Part shown: positions 53,490 to 60,952 of the stretch, one piece after another
Layout: every line of letters starts with the position of its first letter
Position numbering within the stretch: position 1 is the stretch's first letter
Origin: an uncultured Bacteroidales bacterium
GTDB taxonomy: Bacteria > Bacteroidota > Bacteroidia > Bacteroidales > Muribaculaceae
Assembly (NCBI GenBank): GCA_902800715.1
Contig: CADCFN010000008.1
Location: 1 to 64,000, forward strand
Length of the DNA stretch: 64,000 bases
Reading direction: 5' to 3'
Made by a program: the position numbers and the translations under genes
The notes under the pieces: generated by a model
Seen by the model: only the letters and a program-made list of their open reading frames with translations
The model's database searches: none
What the model was told of the DNA's origin: nothing

Positions 53490-54350
53490 CTAAAATACTC
53501 CTAAAGTATTTTTGTAGGTGATGTTGTCAATCTCGCGCACGTCGCCGCAATAGACGGTGATGCAGCCAACGATGTAGTTGCTCTCGTTCCAATCGGTGAC
53601 GGGCTGCAGCGTGATGCCGTCGCAGATGGAGAAGTACTCGGTTTCCATCTCGGGCCAAGCGTCGATGGTGGCGACTACCCAGTCGTGAGTCTGCTCGACG
53701 GTATGGCTCTTGGCAAACTCGAGGCTGCGCTGCAGGGTGGCGTAAATCTGCGGGGCGACCTTGCGCACCTCGGGGGTGAGGCGCACGTTGCGGCTGCTCT
53801 TGGCAAGACCGTCGTCCTCGCGAATGCAGGGGCACTGCACGATATCAATATCAAATTCCAGTTGCTTAATCATCGCGCGGATGACGGCAATCTGCTGGAA
53901 GTCTTTCTCGCCGAAGTAGGCACGGTCGGGCATCACCCACGAGAAAAGTTTGCTCACAATCTGGCACACGCCGTTGAAGTGACCGGGGCGCATGGCGCCT
54001 TCCATCACCTGCTGGACGGGGCCGAGGTCAAACACGCGGGTATCGGGCTCGGGATAGATTTCCTCGACGGTGGGCATGAAGGCCACGTCAACACCACAGG
54101 CCTCAAGCATGGCGGCATCGCGCTCGGCGGTGCGGGGATAGGTGCGCAGGTCCTCCTTGTTGTTGAACTGCGTGGGGTTGAGGAAACAACTCACCACGAG
54201 GGCGTCGTTCTCCTTGCGGGCACGCTCGATGAGCGACTTGTGACCCTCGTGCAGGGCGCCCATTGTGGGCACCAGACCTACTGACTTACCTGCCTGGCGA
54301 AAGGCCTGAACGGCCTCGCACAACTCATTGACCTTGCTGATAATCTTCAT
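53490..54350 (-). CDS. panC: Pantothenate synthetase
   Basis: 286 residues. It joins pantoate and beta-alanine with ATP. ATP-site motif VPTMGALHEGH, then FLNPTQFNNKEDL, MRPGHFNGVCQIV, GEKDFQQIAVIR and REDDGLAKSSRN, all in family order. It is the first gene of the panC-panD-ffh set, with a well-formed promoter 34 bp upstream. Confidence 0.96.
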   Translation of the reverse strand: MKIISKVNELCEAVQAFRQAGKSVGLVPTMGALHEGHKSLIERARKENDALVVSCFLNPTQFNNKEDLRTYPRTAERDAAMLEACGVDVAFMPTVEEIYPEPDTRVFDLGPVQQVMEGAMRPGHFNGVCQIVSKLFSWVMPDRAYFGEKDFQQIAVIRAMIKQLEFDIDIVQCPCIREDDGLAKSSRNVRLTPEVRKVAPQIYATLQRSLEFAKSHTVEQTHDWVVATIDAWPEMETEYFSICDGITLQPVTDWNESNYIVGCITVYCGDVREIDNITYKNTLGVF

Positions 54351-54383
54351 TTTTCTTTAATTATAAGATGTGAATTCAAACTG

Positions 54384-54415
54384 CAAAATTAGTACTCTTC
54401 ACCCACATTGGCAAA
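54384..54415 (-). promoter_or_regulatory. Promoter of panC-panD-ffh
   Basis: Minus strand: TTTG (complement of 54412-54415), 20-bp spacer, TAATTTTG (complement of 54384-54391). Full consensus match, leader about 28 nt. Confidence 0.8.
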
Positions 54416-54498
54416 TTGCGTGCCAACTTTTTCATTTTCGATGCGTTTTAGATGGCAATGGAAACTCATACGATTTTCCGAAAAGTTTTTTTATTTTT

Positions 54499-54528
54499 GT
54501 GTGATTTTTTTGTGAGTTGTGCGTCTAA
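54499..54528 (+). promoter_or_regulatory. Candidate ECF-type promoter of the 54561 sigma operon
   Basis: A GTGTGATTTTTTT region (from 54499) and a -10 of GCGTCTAA (54521-54528). The same -10 with a GTGCAACTTTTTT upstream box occurs at 58872-58903 before another sigma operon. Confidence 0.5.
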
Positions 54529-54560
54529 CGGGCAAAAAGAAAGTTTTAAAACGCTAGAAA

Positions 54561-55037
54561 ATGAACGAACTGGAAAGCAAATTTGCACAGACCATCAAGC
54601 AGAACAAGAGCACCATCTACACCGTGTGCTACATGTTCTCGAAAGATGCCGACGAGGTGAACGACCTCTTTCAAGAGGCGGTCATCAACCTGTGGCGGGG
54701 CTTTGAGGGATTCGAGAACCGCAGCAATGTGAAAACGTGGATTTACCGCGTGGCGCTGAACACCTGCATCTCGCAGGAGCGCAAGAAGCGTCGCACTGAA
54801 ACCGAACCGCTGTCGATGAACATCAACCTGTTTGAGGACCACGACGAGGATACCCGTCAGGTGGACATGCTTCACAAGCGCATCAGCCGCTTGCAGCCCT
54901 TTGACCGCGCTATTGTGCTGTTATGGCTGGAGAACATGCCCTACGAGGAAATCGGGCAAGTTGTCGGTATCTCGACGACTGCAGTGGCTACCCGCCTTTT
55001 CCGTATCAAAGAACAACTCAAAAAAATGAACGATTAA
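54561..55037 (+). CDS. ECF sigma-70 factor
   Basis: 158 residues. Region 2 (DADEVNDLFQEAVINLWRGF) and region 4 (MPYEEIGQVVGISTTAVATR) are complete. It is not of the FecI type: no FecR or SusC follows, but a small multi-span membrane protein does, 16 bp downstream. The GCGTCTAA box upstream suggests that it drives its own operon. Confidence 0.9.
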   Translation: MNELESKFAQTIKQNKSTIYTVCYMFSKDADEVNDLFQEAVINLWRGFEGFENRSNVKTWIYRVALNTCISQERKKRRTETEPLSMNINLFEDHDEDTRQVDMLHKRISRLQPFDRAIVLLWLENMPYEEIGQVVGISTTAVATRLFRIKEQLKKMND

Positions 55038-55053
55038 AAAAGATTTTAAGATT

Positions 55054-55629
55054 ATGGACAACGAACTTGAAGAAATGCGCCAGCAAATGGCGATATTGAA
55101 AGATAAACTCGAGAGCCAGACGATTGTGAACGACCGCTTCATCCGCCGCTCCATCAAGCGGGGTGTAAGTACCATCAACAGGCGCTATCTTGTTTTGGGG
55201 ATTATTGCTCTGGTGATGATACCTTATGGCTACTGGGCCTTTGTGATGCTGAATGGGCTCTCTGTGGGCTTGTGGCTCGCCATGTGTGCTCTGATGCTCA
55301 TAGTAGTGGGGTTCATGTACTATAACAGCCGTGACCTGCGCGATGATGACTTGATGGGTGGTAACCTGGTGGAGGTGAAGCGCAAACTGGCTCTTGCCAA
55401 GAAGCGCGATGGCAACTGGCCGTGGTTCGGTATTCCTGTGGCATTGGCTTGGGCCTCATGGGCTGTCTATGAGATGGCACAGCAGACAGGAGGCAGCGAG
55501 TATTTAGTGCCTTGTTGCATCGTGGGCATCCTTATTGGCGCTTTGGTTGGCCTGAAAGTGCACTTCAAGACCCAGCGCCATTACCGCGACGTCCTTGAGC
55601 AACTCGAGGATTTGGAAGATACCAAGTGA
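55054..55629 (+). CDS. Membrane protein, likely partner of the ECF sigma factor
   Basis: 191 residues. A cytoplasmic charged N-terminus (to about 45) precedes two close membrane helices (about 47-67 and 71-90), a loop, and two more helices (about 123-140 and 148-168). An acidic coiled end follows (VLEQLEDLEDTK). I do not recognise a named family. Its position directly after the sigma gene and its topology suggest a membrane-bound regulator of that factor (inference). Confidence 0.7.
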   Translation: MDNELEEMRQQMAILKDKLESQTIVNDRFIRRSIKRGVSTINRRYLVLGIIALVMIPYGYWAFVMLNGLSVGLWLAMCALMLIVVGFMYYNSRDLRDDDLMGGNLVEVKRKLALAKKRDGNWPWFGIPVALAWASWAVYEMAQQTGGSEYLVPCCIVGILIGALVGLKVHFKTQRHYRDVLEQLEDLEDTK

Positions 55630-55678
55630 CCTTATAACATATCAGTGAGCGACCTAAAAGCCCCGTTAGAGGGCGCCT

Positions 55679-55859
55679 AGGTTATAGGCAGGGGTGTAAC
55701 GAGGCAAAGCCGAGTGGAACCCCTGCAATAGTGAACGGTCAATCTAGCCCCAAAGGGGCGGCAGTGTCCTTGAGAACAATCTGCCGCCCCTATGGGGCTA
55801 TTATTTGGGTGTGTCATCTACACAGGGGTTCCGCTTTGCTCCACCCCTGCCTATAACCT
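55679..55859. repeat. Nested palindromic element, 181 bp
   Basis: Outer arms of 18 bp (55679-55696 and 55842-55859) match perfectly. A 10-bp pair (GGAACCCCTG at 55716, CAGGGGTTCC at 55823) lies inside. Inner arms of 20 bp (55745-55764 and 55781-55800) match at 19 of 20. It lies between convergent genes and can end transcription both ways. Confidence 0.8.
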
Positions 55860-55874
55860 GTCAGCCTTACAGGC

Positions 55875-58517
55875 TTAAGGCCAGGTGCCGCTCAGCAGGT
55901 AGTCGATGAGGACGGTGACGTCGGCGATGGTAATTTCTCCGTTGAGGTCACAATCGGCATTGTCGATATTGATGTCGTTGCTGCTATTCAGCAGGTAGTC
56001 GATGAGAACGGTGGCGTCAGAGATGTTGATGTCGCCACTCTCGTCGGCATCGCCGCGCAGGATGCCGCCTTCCTTGACCAGGCTCCAGACGGTGATGTGG
56101 CCGCCGGGGTAGTACTGGTAAATCGTCACATGGCGGCGGTCAACGACCTCGGCGTTGAGCCAGTTGGCCTGGAAACTGTTGGCATTGACCGAGACGGTCT
56201 GCTCAGCATAGGCAAGAGGCTCGGTTGCATTGGCTTGGGCGATGGCAAAACCATCCAGATAGTTGGCGGGGGTAGGATAGACCACCAACTCCTTGCCGTC
56301 CCAGATGAATGGGAATGCACCGTTGCAGTTGCCCTTATTGGGCAGGTCGATGGTGACGGCGTCAAAGTTGTCGCCGTTGGGCATCAGTTTCTTCACCGTG
56401 CTGGAACGGTTGACATACAGGATGGCATCCTCGCCGTTCAGGTCGGTGTAGGCGTTCAGCAAGGTGCCTGTCGTTGCTGCCACCCCGTCGCAGTTGGCAA
56501 GGTAGGTGTTGTCGGTGTCCAGTTCGCCATCGGTGATGGTGATGCGGCTGATGGTTGTGCCGCTGTTGCCGCCCACAATGAAGAATTCGCCGTTCTCCAA
56601 CAGGTTGCCCCGTGCAAAGCCCAAAAGGTCGCTGCGTCCGAAGTCGGTAACGTCGGCGGGAAGCGTGTAAGTCACCGCTTCGCCGGTTGCACGGTCGATG
56701 ACCTTGATTTCGGGACGTGACCACGGGTCGGGGAAGATGGCGTTGCCCACCACGAGGTTGCCTGCCTCGTCACGGGTGAGGCCCACGTTGGCGCCACCCT
56801 CAAAAGTCTCGCCCGTCAAGCCGTTCTGGTCCACAACGAGGATGGTGCTGGTGCCCTTGTCGTTGATGTAGAACTTGCCGTCCATGCCGAAGCCCTGACG
56901 TGCATCGGCGGTATTAAGGAAGCTGAGGTCGTTGATTTCCCAAACTTTCTCGAGTTTGTAGGTCACGGGTGTGGGCGGGTTATCGATAACGCCCAGATAG
57001 GCTGGTTCGCTCTCGTTGCCATAGCCGTCGATGACACACACGGCATACCAGTAACCGCTGCGGTAGTCGCTAGGCAGGATGTATTCGGGCTTGTAGGTCA
57101 CGCCGAGCAGATAGTCGCTCTTGATGCCGTCGAAGGCGGTGCTGGTGGCATTCTCGACAGTGACGTCAATGGGGACTGCATAGACCGAGTACTTGACCAG
57201 TGTGCCCTCTTGGATGTCCCACGTTAATCGGTCCTCGTCTTGGGCGAGATTGGCAGGTGCACCATAACCAGGGGCGGTCTTCCATGTCAGGGCAGGAATC
57301 ATGGCAGGATGCTGGAAGACGTTGGCAAGCAAGTAATTGCCTAGACCGCTGACACCGCCATTGTTGCCGTTGATGTTCTTGGCGCTATAGAGCACGACGC
57401 CAGGGGAGTTGTCCTCGGTATACTGGCGTGAGAAGTTGATTTGCTTGGTGATTTCGGCCCAGTCGCTGGTCGTGTTGCTCGACGAAGCGAGGAATGAGAT
57501 GCTGTGGCTCGCATAGTGATGGCGGCCGAAGTGGTGAGCGCAGTAGCTCCACCATTTGGTAAGAGGACCGAACGGGTTGGTCGCGTGGGTGGTCTTCCAG
57601 TAGAGCTGTGGTGAGATGTAGTCGATGGTACCCTCCTCGAGCCATGCCAACGGGTCGCTGAAGATGCCGTTGTACTGCCAGTCGCTGCCAGTGGGGCAAG
57701 GAGTGACGCCATGCTGATAGGCCGAAGTGCTGGCTGTGCCTGCCACACCAGCGGGGCTGATGCCGAAGCGCACCTCGGGCTTCACCTCCTGAATCATGTT
57801 ATAGACATCCCTGACCATCATGTTGACGTTGTTGCGGCGCCAGTCGGCAAAGGTCATGTCCACTGCCGAATTGTTCCACAAGTCATAGTCTTCGGCCTTG
57901 TTGGTGGTGGGAATGCCGTTGGGATAGAAGTAGTCGTCGAAGACGATGCCATCCACATCATAGTTGGTGATGATTTCCCTGATGACGTTGCAGATGCGCT
58001 CTCGTGTCTCGGGCAGACCAGGATTGAGGATGGTGGTCGTTGTGGAGCCGTTGGTGTAAGAGAGCAACATGCCAGAGTTTTTCAGTTGTTGGTCTTGTGG
58101 CGTGTTCCAGTCCGAGCCTGTACTCCAGCGGTATGGGTTAATCCAGGCATGGCACTGGATGCCGCGTGCATGGCACTGGGCGACGGCATACTCCAGCGGG
58201 TCATAGCCCGGGTCTTTGCCGCGCGTGCCGGTCAGATAACTCGACCAGGGCTCGTAACTCGAATGATAGAAGGCGTCACACATCGTGCGCACCTGCAGGA
58301 AAACCGTGTTGATGTTTTGAGCTTGGAATTGGTCCAGATAGGCGTTGAATTCGTTTTTCTGGGCGGTTGCATTGTCCACAGAGGTTGGCCAGTCGATGCG
58401 ATAGACCGTAGCAATCCAGGCGGCACGCATCTCGCGCTTTTGTGCCTCGTCAGCGTTGATGCCGATGCCAATAGATAAGGCAAAGGCAACGATCAAGAGA
58501 AAGAATCTTTTCATCAT
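55875..58517 (-). CDS. Secreted GHL10 (DUF187) glycoside hydrolase-like protein with dockerin-like tail
   Basis: 880 residues. A signal peptide (LLIVAFALSIGIGINA) precedes a GHL10-type barrel (about 28-370). The barrel shows REMRAAWIATVYRIDWP, VFLQVRTMCDAFYHS, HAWINPYRW, VDGIVFDDYFYP and GISPAGVAG. A fibronectin-like region and a beta-propeller-like region (about 540-800) follow, then two dockerin-like repeats (about 815-875; DADESGDINISDATVLIDYL and DCDLNGEITIADVTVLIDYL). Related proteins act on cell-wall or complex glycans; the substrate cannot be named here. It has its own promoter. The third protein in the window with this type of tail. Confidence 0.85.
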   Translation of the reverse strand: MMKRFFLLIVAFALSIGIGINADEAQKREMRAAWIATVYRIDWPTSVDNATAQKNEFNAYLDQFQAQNINTVFLQVRTMCDAFYHSSYEPWSSYLTGTRGKDPGYDPLEYAVAQCHARGIQCHAWINPYRWSTGSDWNTPQDQQLKNSGMLLSYTNGSTTTTILNPGLPETRERICNVIREIITNYDVDGIVFDDYFYPNGIPTTNKAEDYDLWNNSAVDMTFADWRRNNVNMMVRDVYNMIQEVKPEVRFGISPAGVAGTASTSAYQHGVTPCPTGSDWQYNGIFSDPLAWLEEGTIDYISPQLYWKTTHATNPFGPLTKWWSYCAHHFGRHHYASHSISFLASSSNTTSDWAEITKQINFSRQYTEDNSPGVVLYSAKNINGNNGGVSGLGNYLLANVFQHPAMIPALTWKTAPGYGAPANLAQDEDRLTWDIQEGTLVKYSVYAVPIDVTVENATSTAFDGIKSDYLLGVTYKPEYILPSDYRSGYWYAVCVIDGYGNESEPAYLGVIDNPPTPVTYKLEKVWEINDLSFLNTADARQGFGMDGKFYINDKGTSTILVVDQNGLTGETFEGGANVGLTRDEAGNLVVGNAIFPDPWSRPEIKVIDRATGEAVTYTLPADVTDFGRSDLLGFARGNLLENGEFFIVGGNSGTTISRITITDGELDTDNTYLANCDGVAATTGTLLNAYTDLNGEDAILYVNRSSTVKKLMPNGDNFDAVTIDLPNKGNCNGAFPFIWDGKELVVYPTPANYLDGFAIAQANATEPLAYAEQTVSVNANSFQANWLNAEVVDRRHVTIYQYYPGGHITVWSLVKEGGILRGDADESGDINISDATVLIDYLLNSSNDINIDNADCDLNGEITIADVTVLIDYLLSGTWP

Positions 58518-58564
58518 AGCGAAGATTTTTTAGAAGTTTTTACTGCTATTTTGGTTAATTGCCA

Positions 58565-58572
58565 CAAAGTTA
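58565..58572 (-). promoter_or_regulatory. -7 box of the GHL10 gene
   Basis: The minus strand reads TAACTTTG (TAnnTTTG), 47 bp from the start codon. No clear -33 box. Confidence 0.6.
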
Positions 58573-58651
58573 GCGGTTTTTTCTAAAAAATTTTTCATCT
58601 TTGTGCAACTTTTTTTCAATCAAAGATGCTGCGATGGCCTCGAAGAGGTCA

Positions 58652-58760
58652 ATCGGGTCGATGACCCGATTTCAATGAGAAACACCATGCAAGCGCATCG
58701 GGGATGCGCGCCGCTTGGTGTCAAGACGATGTCGGAGGAAAGTGCGTCGAAGACGAACTT
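58652..58760 (-). repeat. Dispersed hairpin element, copy B (inverted)
   Basis: On the plus strand: ATCGGGTC-GAT-GACCCGAT (58652-58670), GCGCATC-GGG-GATGCGC (58693-58709) and CGTC-GAA-GACG (58745-58755), with the same linker text as copy A (7541-7645) in inverse order. The middle stem differs from copy A but pairs perfectly. Confidence 0.8.
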
Positions 58761-58775
58761 CATCCCAGGGGATAT

Positions 58776-58807
58776 TTTGGACAAAATAGTTATTTTCGTT
58801 ACCTTTG
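58776..58807 (+). promoter_or_regulatory. Housekeeping-type promoter upstream of the DUF6249-like gene
   Basis: TTTG (58776-58779), 20-bp spacer, TACCTTTG (58800-58807). It would give a leader of about 165 nt that passes through the ECF-type promoter. Confidence 0.65.
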
Positions 58808-58871
58808 CAATTCATTCAGCCCTAATAATCAGGCTATTTATGAGTTGATTCGAAAATTTTTTTTCATCTTT

Positions 58872-58903
58872 GTGCAACTTTTTTGAGTCACTGGTGCGTC
58901 TAA
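58872..58903 (+). promoter_or_regulatory. Candidate ECF-type promoter of the 58977-60847 operon
   Basis: GTGCAACTTTTTT (from 58872) and a -10 of GCGTCTAA (58896-58903). Shares the -10 and the T-rich box with the promoter of the 54561 sigma gene; spacing differs by 2 bp. Confidence 0.5.
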
Positions 58904-58976
58904 TGCATGAAAAGAGCTTTTAGCGCTTTAACTCTAAGATGTTAGCAATTACAAAAACAACTAAAACAATAAGACA

Positions 58977-59870
58977 ATGAAAAAGACGATTTTAACACTG
59001 GCGATGATGCTGATGCTGGCAATTACTGCCACAGCCGTACCGACTGTCACGGCACAGCCCACCAGCAAAACACATGTGGCATTAAAGGGAGACTCGATTG
59101 TCGTGACCGATGGCGACGAAGAAATCACCGTGAGCGGAATTCCCCAGAAAGTGCGCGACCGTATCAACGAGGCGCTTGACGACACCTTGACCTCTGGCTC
59201 TGGTACCACCGTGGAATTTGGTGACCAAAGGGGCGAACTCGCTCCCGAAGACATTAAGGAGATCAGCAACCAGTGGGCAAGTGTGGCCAAACAATGGGCC
59301 ATCAGCGGTTCTTTCTGTTTGCTTGGACTGGTAGCGCTGGTACTGTTCTTCCGCTTCTTGAACCGTCGCAACAGGTACCGCGTCATCGAGAAAGCTATCG
59401 AGAACAACTATCCACTTAACGAACTGTCACTCAATGATGTGAAGCGCAGTGCCATCTATGTGCAGCAGCCTGTCATTACCGCTGCTCCCCCTGTGCAGCC
59501 CGGTCAGGTGCCCATAGGTGCGCCTCTCGAGGGCGCAACGCCCCAGCAGCCTGTCATCATGACCGATATGGTTAACTGGCGCGCCTTGATGCCTGCTGTC
59601 AAATGGATGGGCTGGGGTGTATTGCTGATACTCTTCAGCGTGGCGATTGGTGAATTCGATAATCCGTTCTGGCCCGTCGGCTTGGCACTGATGTTCGTGG
59701 GAGCTTGCAAGGGATATATCCTCTACAAGGAGCAAAAGGCCCTACAGGAGGCTTGGAAGCGCGGCCAGCAGATGCCACCTCGTGAGCCCATGCGTCAAGG
59801 CACCCCCGTGCCTCCCGCCTTTGACCAGGATTACAAGGAGGACGACAACTCACCCTTCCAACCCTATTAA
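58977..59870 (+). CDS. Envelope protein, DUF6249-like
   Basis: 297 residues. Order: signal peptide (LTLAMMLMLAITATA), a periplasmic acidic region (about 25-100), a membrane helix (about 103-125, FCLLGLVALVLFFRFL), a basic cytoplasmic stretch, a Pro/Gln-rich loop (about 160-195) and two more helices (about 210-252). A polar proline-rich tail ends the protein. I place it near DUF6249 with limited confidence. It is the first gene ahead of an ECF sigma factor and a small membrane protein, and may be part of an envelope stress module (inference). Confidence 0.7.
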   Translation: MKKTILTLAMMLMLAITATAVPTVTAQPTSKTHVALKGDSIVVTDGDEEITVSGIPQKVRDRINEALDDTLTSGSGTTVEFGDQRGELAPEDIKEISNQWASVAKQWAISGSFCLLGLVALVLFFRFLNRRNRYRVIEKAIENNYPLNELSLNDVKRSAIYVQQPVITAAPPVQPGQVPIGAPLEGATPQQPVIMTDMVNWRALMPAVKWMGWGVLLILFSVAIGEFDNPFWPVGLALMFVGACKGYILYKEQKALQEAWKRGQQMPPREPMRQGTPVPPAFDQDYKEDDNSPFQPY

Positions 59871-59891
59871 TTCCGAGTGTCTAACATGAAT

Positions 59892-59919
59892 CTTCGCGCC
59901 TTAGCGGCTTAGCGTGAGG
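59892..59919 (-). repeat. Dispersed 28-bp CGCTAAG element (inverted copy)
   Basis: The plus strand ends CTTAGCGTGAGG. Its complement differs from 24511-24538 at one position. It lies between the DUF6249-like gene and the sigma gene of the same operon. Confidence 0.8.
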
Positions 59920-59945
59920 CCAATAGAAGATAAAGTAACAAAACA

Positions 59946-60476
59946 ATGCTATCCAAGCTTGATGAAATAAGACTGCTGTCGCAATGCGCCCTGGCTGATA
60001 ACCGGGACGCATTCGGCAGGCTCGTCGAGGCCTATCAGCCGCGCGTGCGTCGGTTCTTGCTGAACCTGACCATGGGCGATGAGATGCTGACCGACGACCT
60101 GGCGCAGGAGACATTCATCAAGGCTTACGTGGGCATACGCGGTTTCAAGGGGCTTTCGTCTTTTGGTACCTGGTTGTACCGCATTGCCTACAACGAATTC
60201 TACTCCCACACCCGTCGCCATCAAGAGGAGCATGTCGAGGATATTGCCCGCTTGGGTGACGTCAGCACTGCAACCGCTGACGCTATCGACGCGTCGATGA
60301 CGGTGCAGGAGGCTCTGGCATGCCTCAACGACAACGAGCGCGTTGCTGTCACCCTGTTCTATATCGAGGACCAGCCCATCAAACAAGTGGCAAAAATCAT
60401 GCAGATGCCCGAAGGCTCGGTGAAATCGTTCATACACCGCGCCAAAGGCAAAATGAAGCATTTTATTAACAGTTAA
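59946..60476 (+). CDS. ECF sigma-70 factor (RpoE-like group)
   Basis: 176 residues. Region 2 (LTDDLAQETFIKAYVGIRGF and SSFGTWLYRIAYNEFYSHTR) and region 4 (QPIKQVAKIMQMPEGSVKSF) match the RpoE-like ECF group. It is followed by a small two-helix membrane protein that is likely its anti-sigma partner. The operon is preceded by the GCGTCTAA promoter at 58896, which suggests autoregulation. Confidence 0.9.
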   Translation: MLSKLDEIRLLSQCALADNRDAFGRLVEAYQPRVRRFLLNLTMGDEMLTDDLAQETFIKAYVGIRGFKGLSSFGTWLYRIAYNEFYSHTRRHQEEHVEDIARLGDVSTATADAIDASMTVQEALACLNDNERVAVTLFYIEDQPIKQVAKIMQMPEGSVKSFIHRAKGKMKHFINS

Positions 60477-60505
60477 TAGTTAATAGAGAATAGTTAAAAG
60501 TTGCT
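60471..60505 (+). repeat. AGTTNNN heptad tract (5 units)
   Basis: AGTTAAT twice, AGAGAAT, AGTTAAA, AGTTGCT in phase. The first heptad contains the sigma stop codon. Confidence 0.7.
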
Positions 60506-60529
60506 TTTCAATTAAGAATCCAAGAAGAT

Positions 60530-60847
60530 ATGAATACCAACGAAGAAGACAAGAAACTGGCGCAGATACTCAAGCAAGGCGCGCATGATCCGGGGGAGAA
60601 TCCCTGGTTCACCCGCCGTGTGCTCAACAAGCTGCCCGAGAAGCGACCTCGCGGGTCGTGGGCCACGACGGTGGTCTATGCCATTGCCCTTGTGGCTTGT
60701 GTAGTGTGCTGGCTGATGATGTGGCGCGGCCAGGACTGGGGCGCTATCACCGTGCGCGACGTGCTCTACAATGTGATGATGGGTGTCGCCACCCTCACTG
60801 TCCTGTGGCAGACCATCGCCTCACTGCTCCACGAAGCCGATGTGTAG
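60530..60847 (+). CDS. Small membrane protein, possible anti-sigma factor
   Basis: 105 residues. A cytoplasmic N-terminus with the pattern ENPWFTRRVLNKLPEKRP, similar to small Bacteroidetes proteins encoded next to sigma factors, is followed by two membrane helices (about 45-65 and 78-97). Its place 53 bp after an ECF sigma gene suggests that it restrains that factor. The family is not certain. Confidence 0.7.
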   Translation: MNTNEEDKKLAQILKQGAHDPGENPWFTRRVLNKLPEKRPRGSWATTVVYAIALVACVVCWLMMWRGQDWGAITVRDVLYNVMMGVATLTVLWQTIASLLHEADV

Positions 60848-60863
60848 CCAGGAAGCGGATGTG

Positions 60864-60899
60864 ACGGATATTACGGATTTAACGGATAAAACGGAGATG
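60864..60899 (+). repeat. 9-bp tandem repeat (4 units)
   Basis: ACGGATATT, ACGGATTTA, ACGGATAAA, ACGGAGATG. The last unit is part of the terminator stem that follows. Confidence 0.65.
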
Positions 60900-60929
60900 A
60901 CGGGTTGATTTGAGACCGTCATCTCCGTT
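60890..60929. terminator. Bidirectional terminator between convergent genes
   Basis: Perfect 14-bp stem (AACGGAGATGACGG / CCGTCATCTCCGTT), 12-nt loop, AT-rich flanks. Serves the sigma operon and the lipoprotein gene at 60953. Confidence 0.85.
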
Positions 60930-60952
60930 ATTATGGTTATTTCTATCGGGAA

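Larger units (their letters stand above)
58591..58884 (+). repeat. 25-bp perfect direct repeat flanking a repeat-bearing segment
   Basis: Identical 25-bp copies at 58591-58615 and 58860-58884, core CATCTTTGTGCAAC with T-rich ends. The second copy supplies the upstream box of the ECF-type promoter; the first has no -10 after it. Between them lie the inverted hairpin element and a housekeeping-type promoter. The stretch 58518-58976 holds no convincing gene. Confidence 0.75.

Noticed and set aside
58603-58848. 81-codon frame between the GHL10 gene and the DUF6249-like gene
   Set aside because: It runs through the inverted hairpin element and a promoter, and has no start context or family resemblance.
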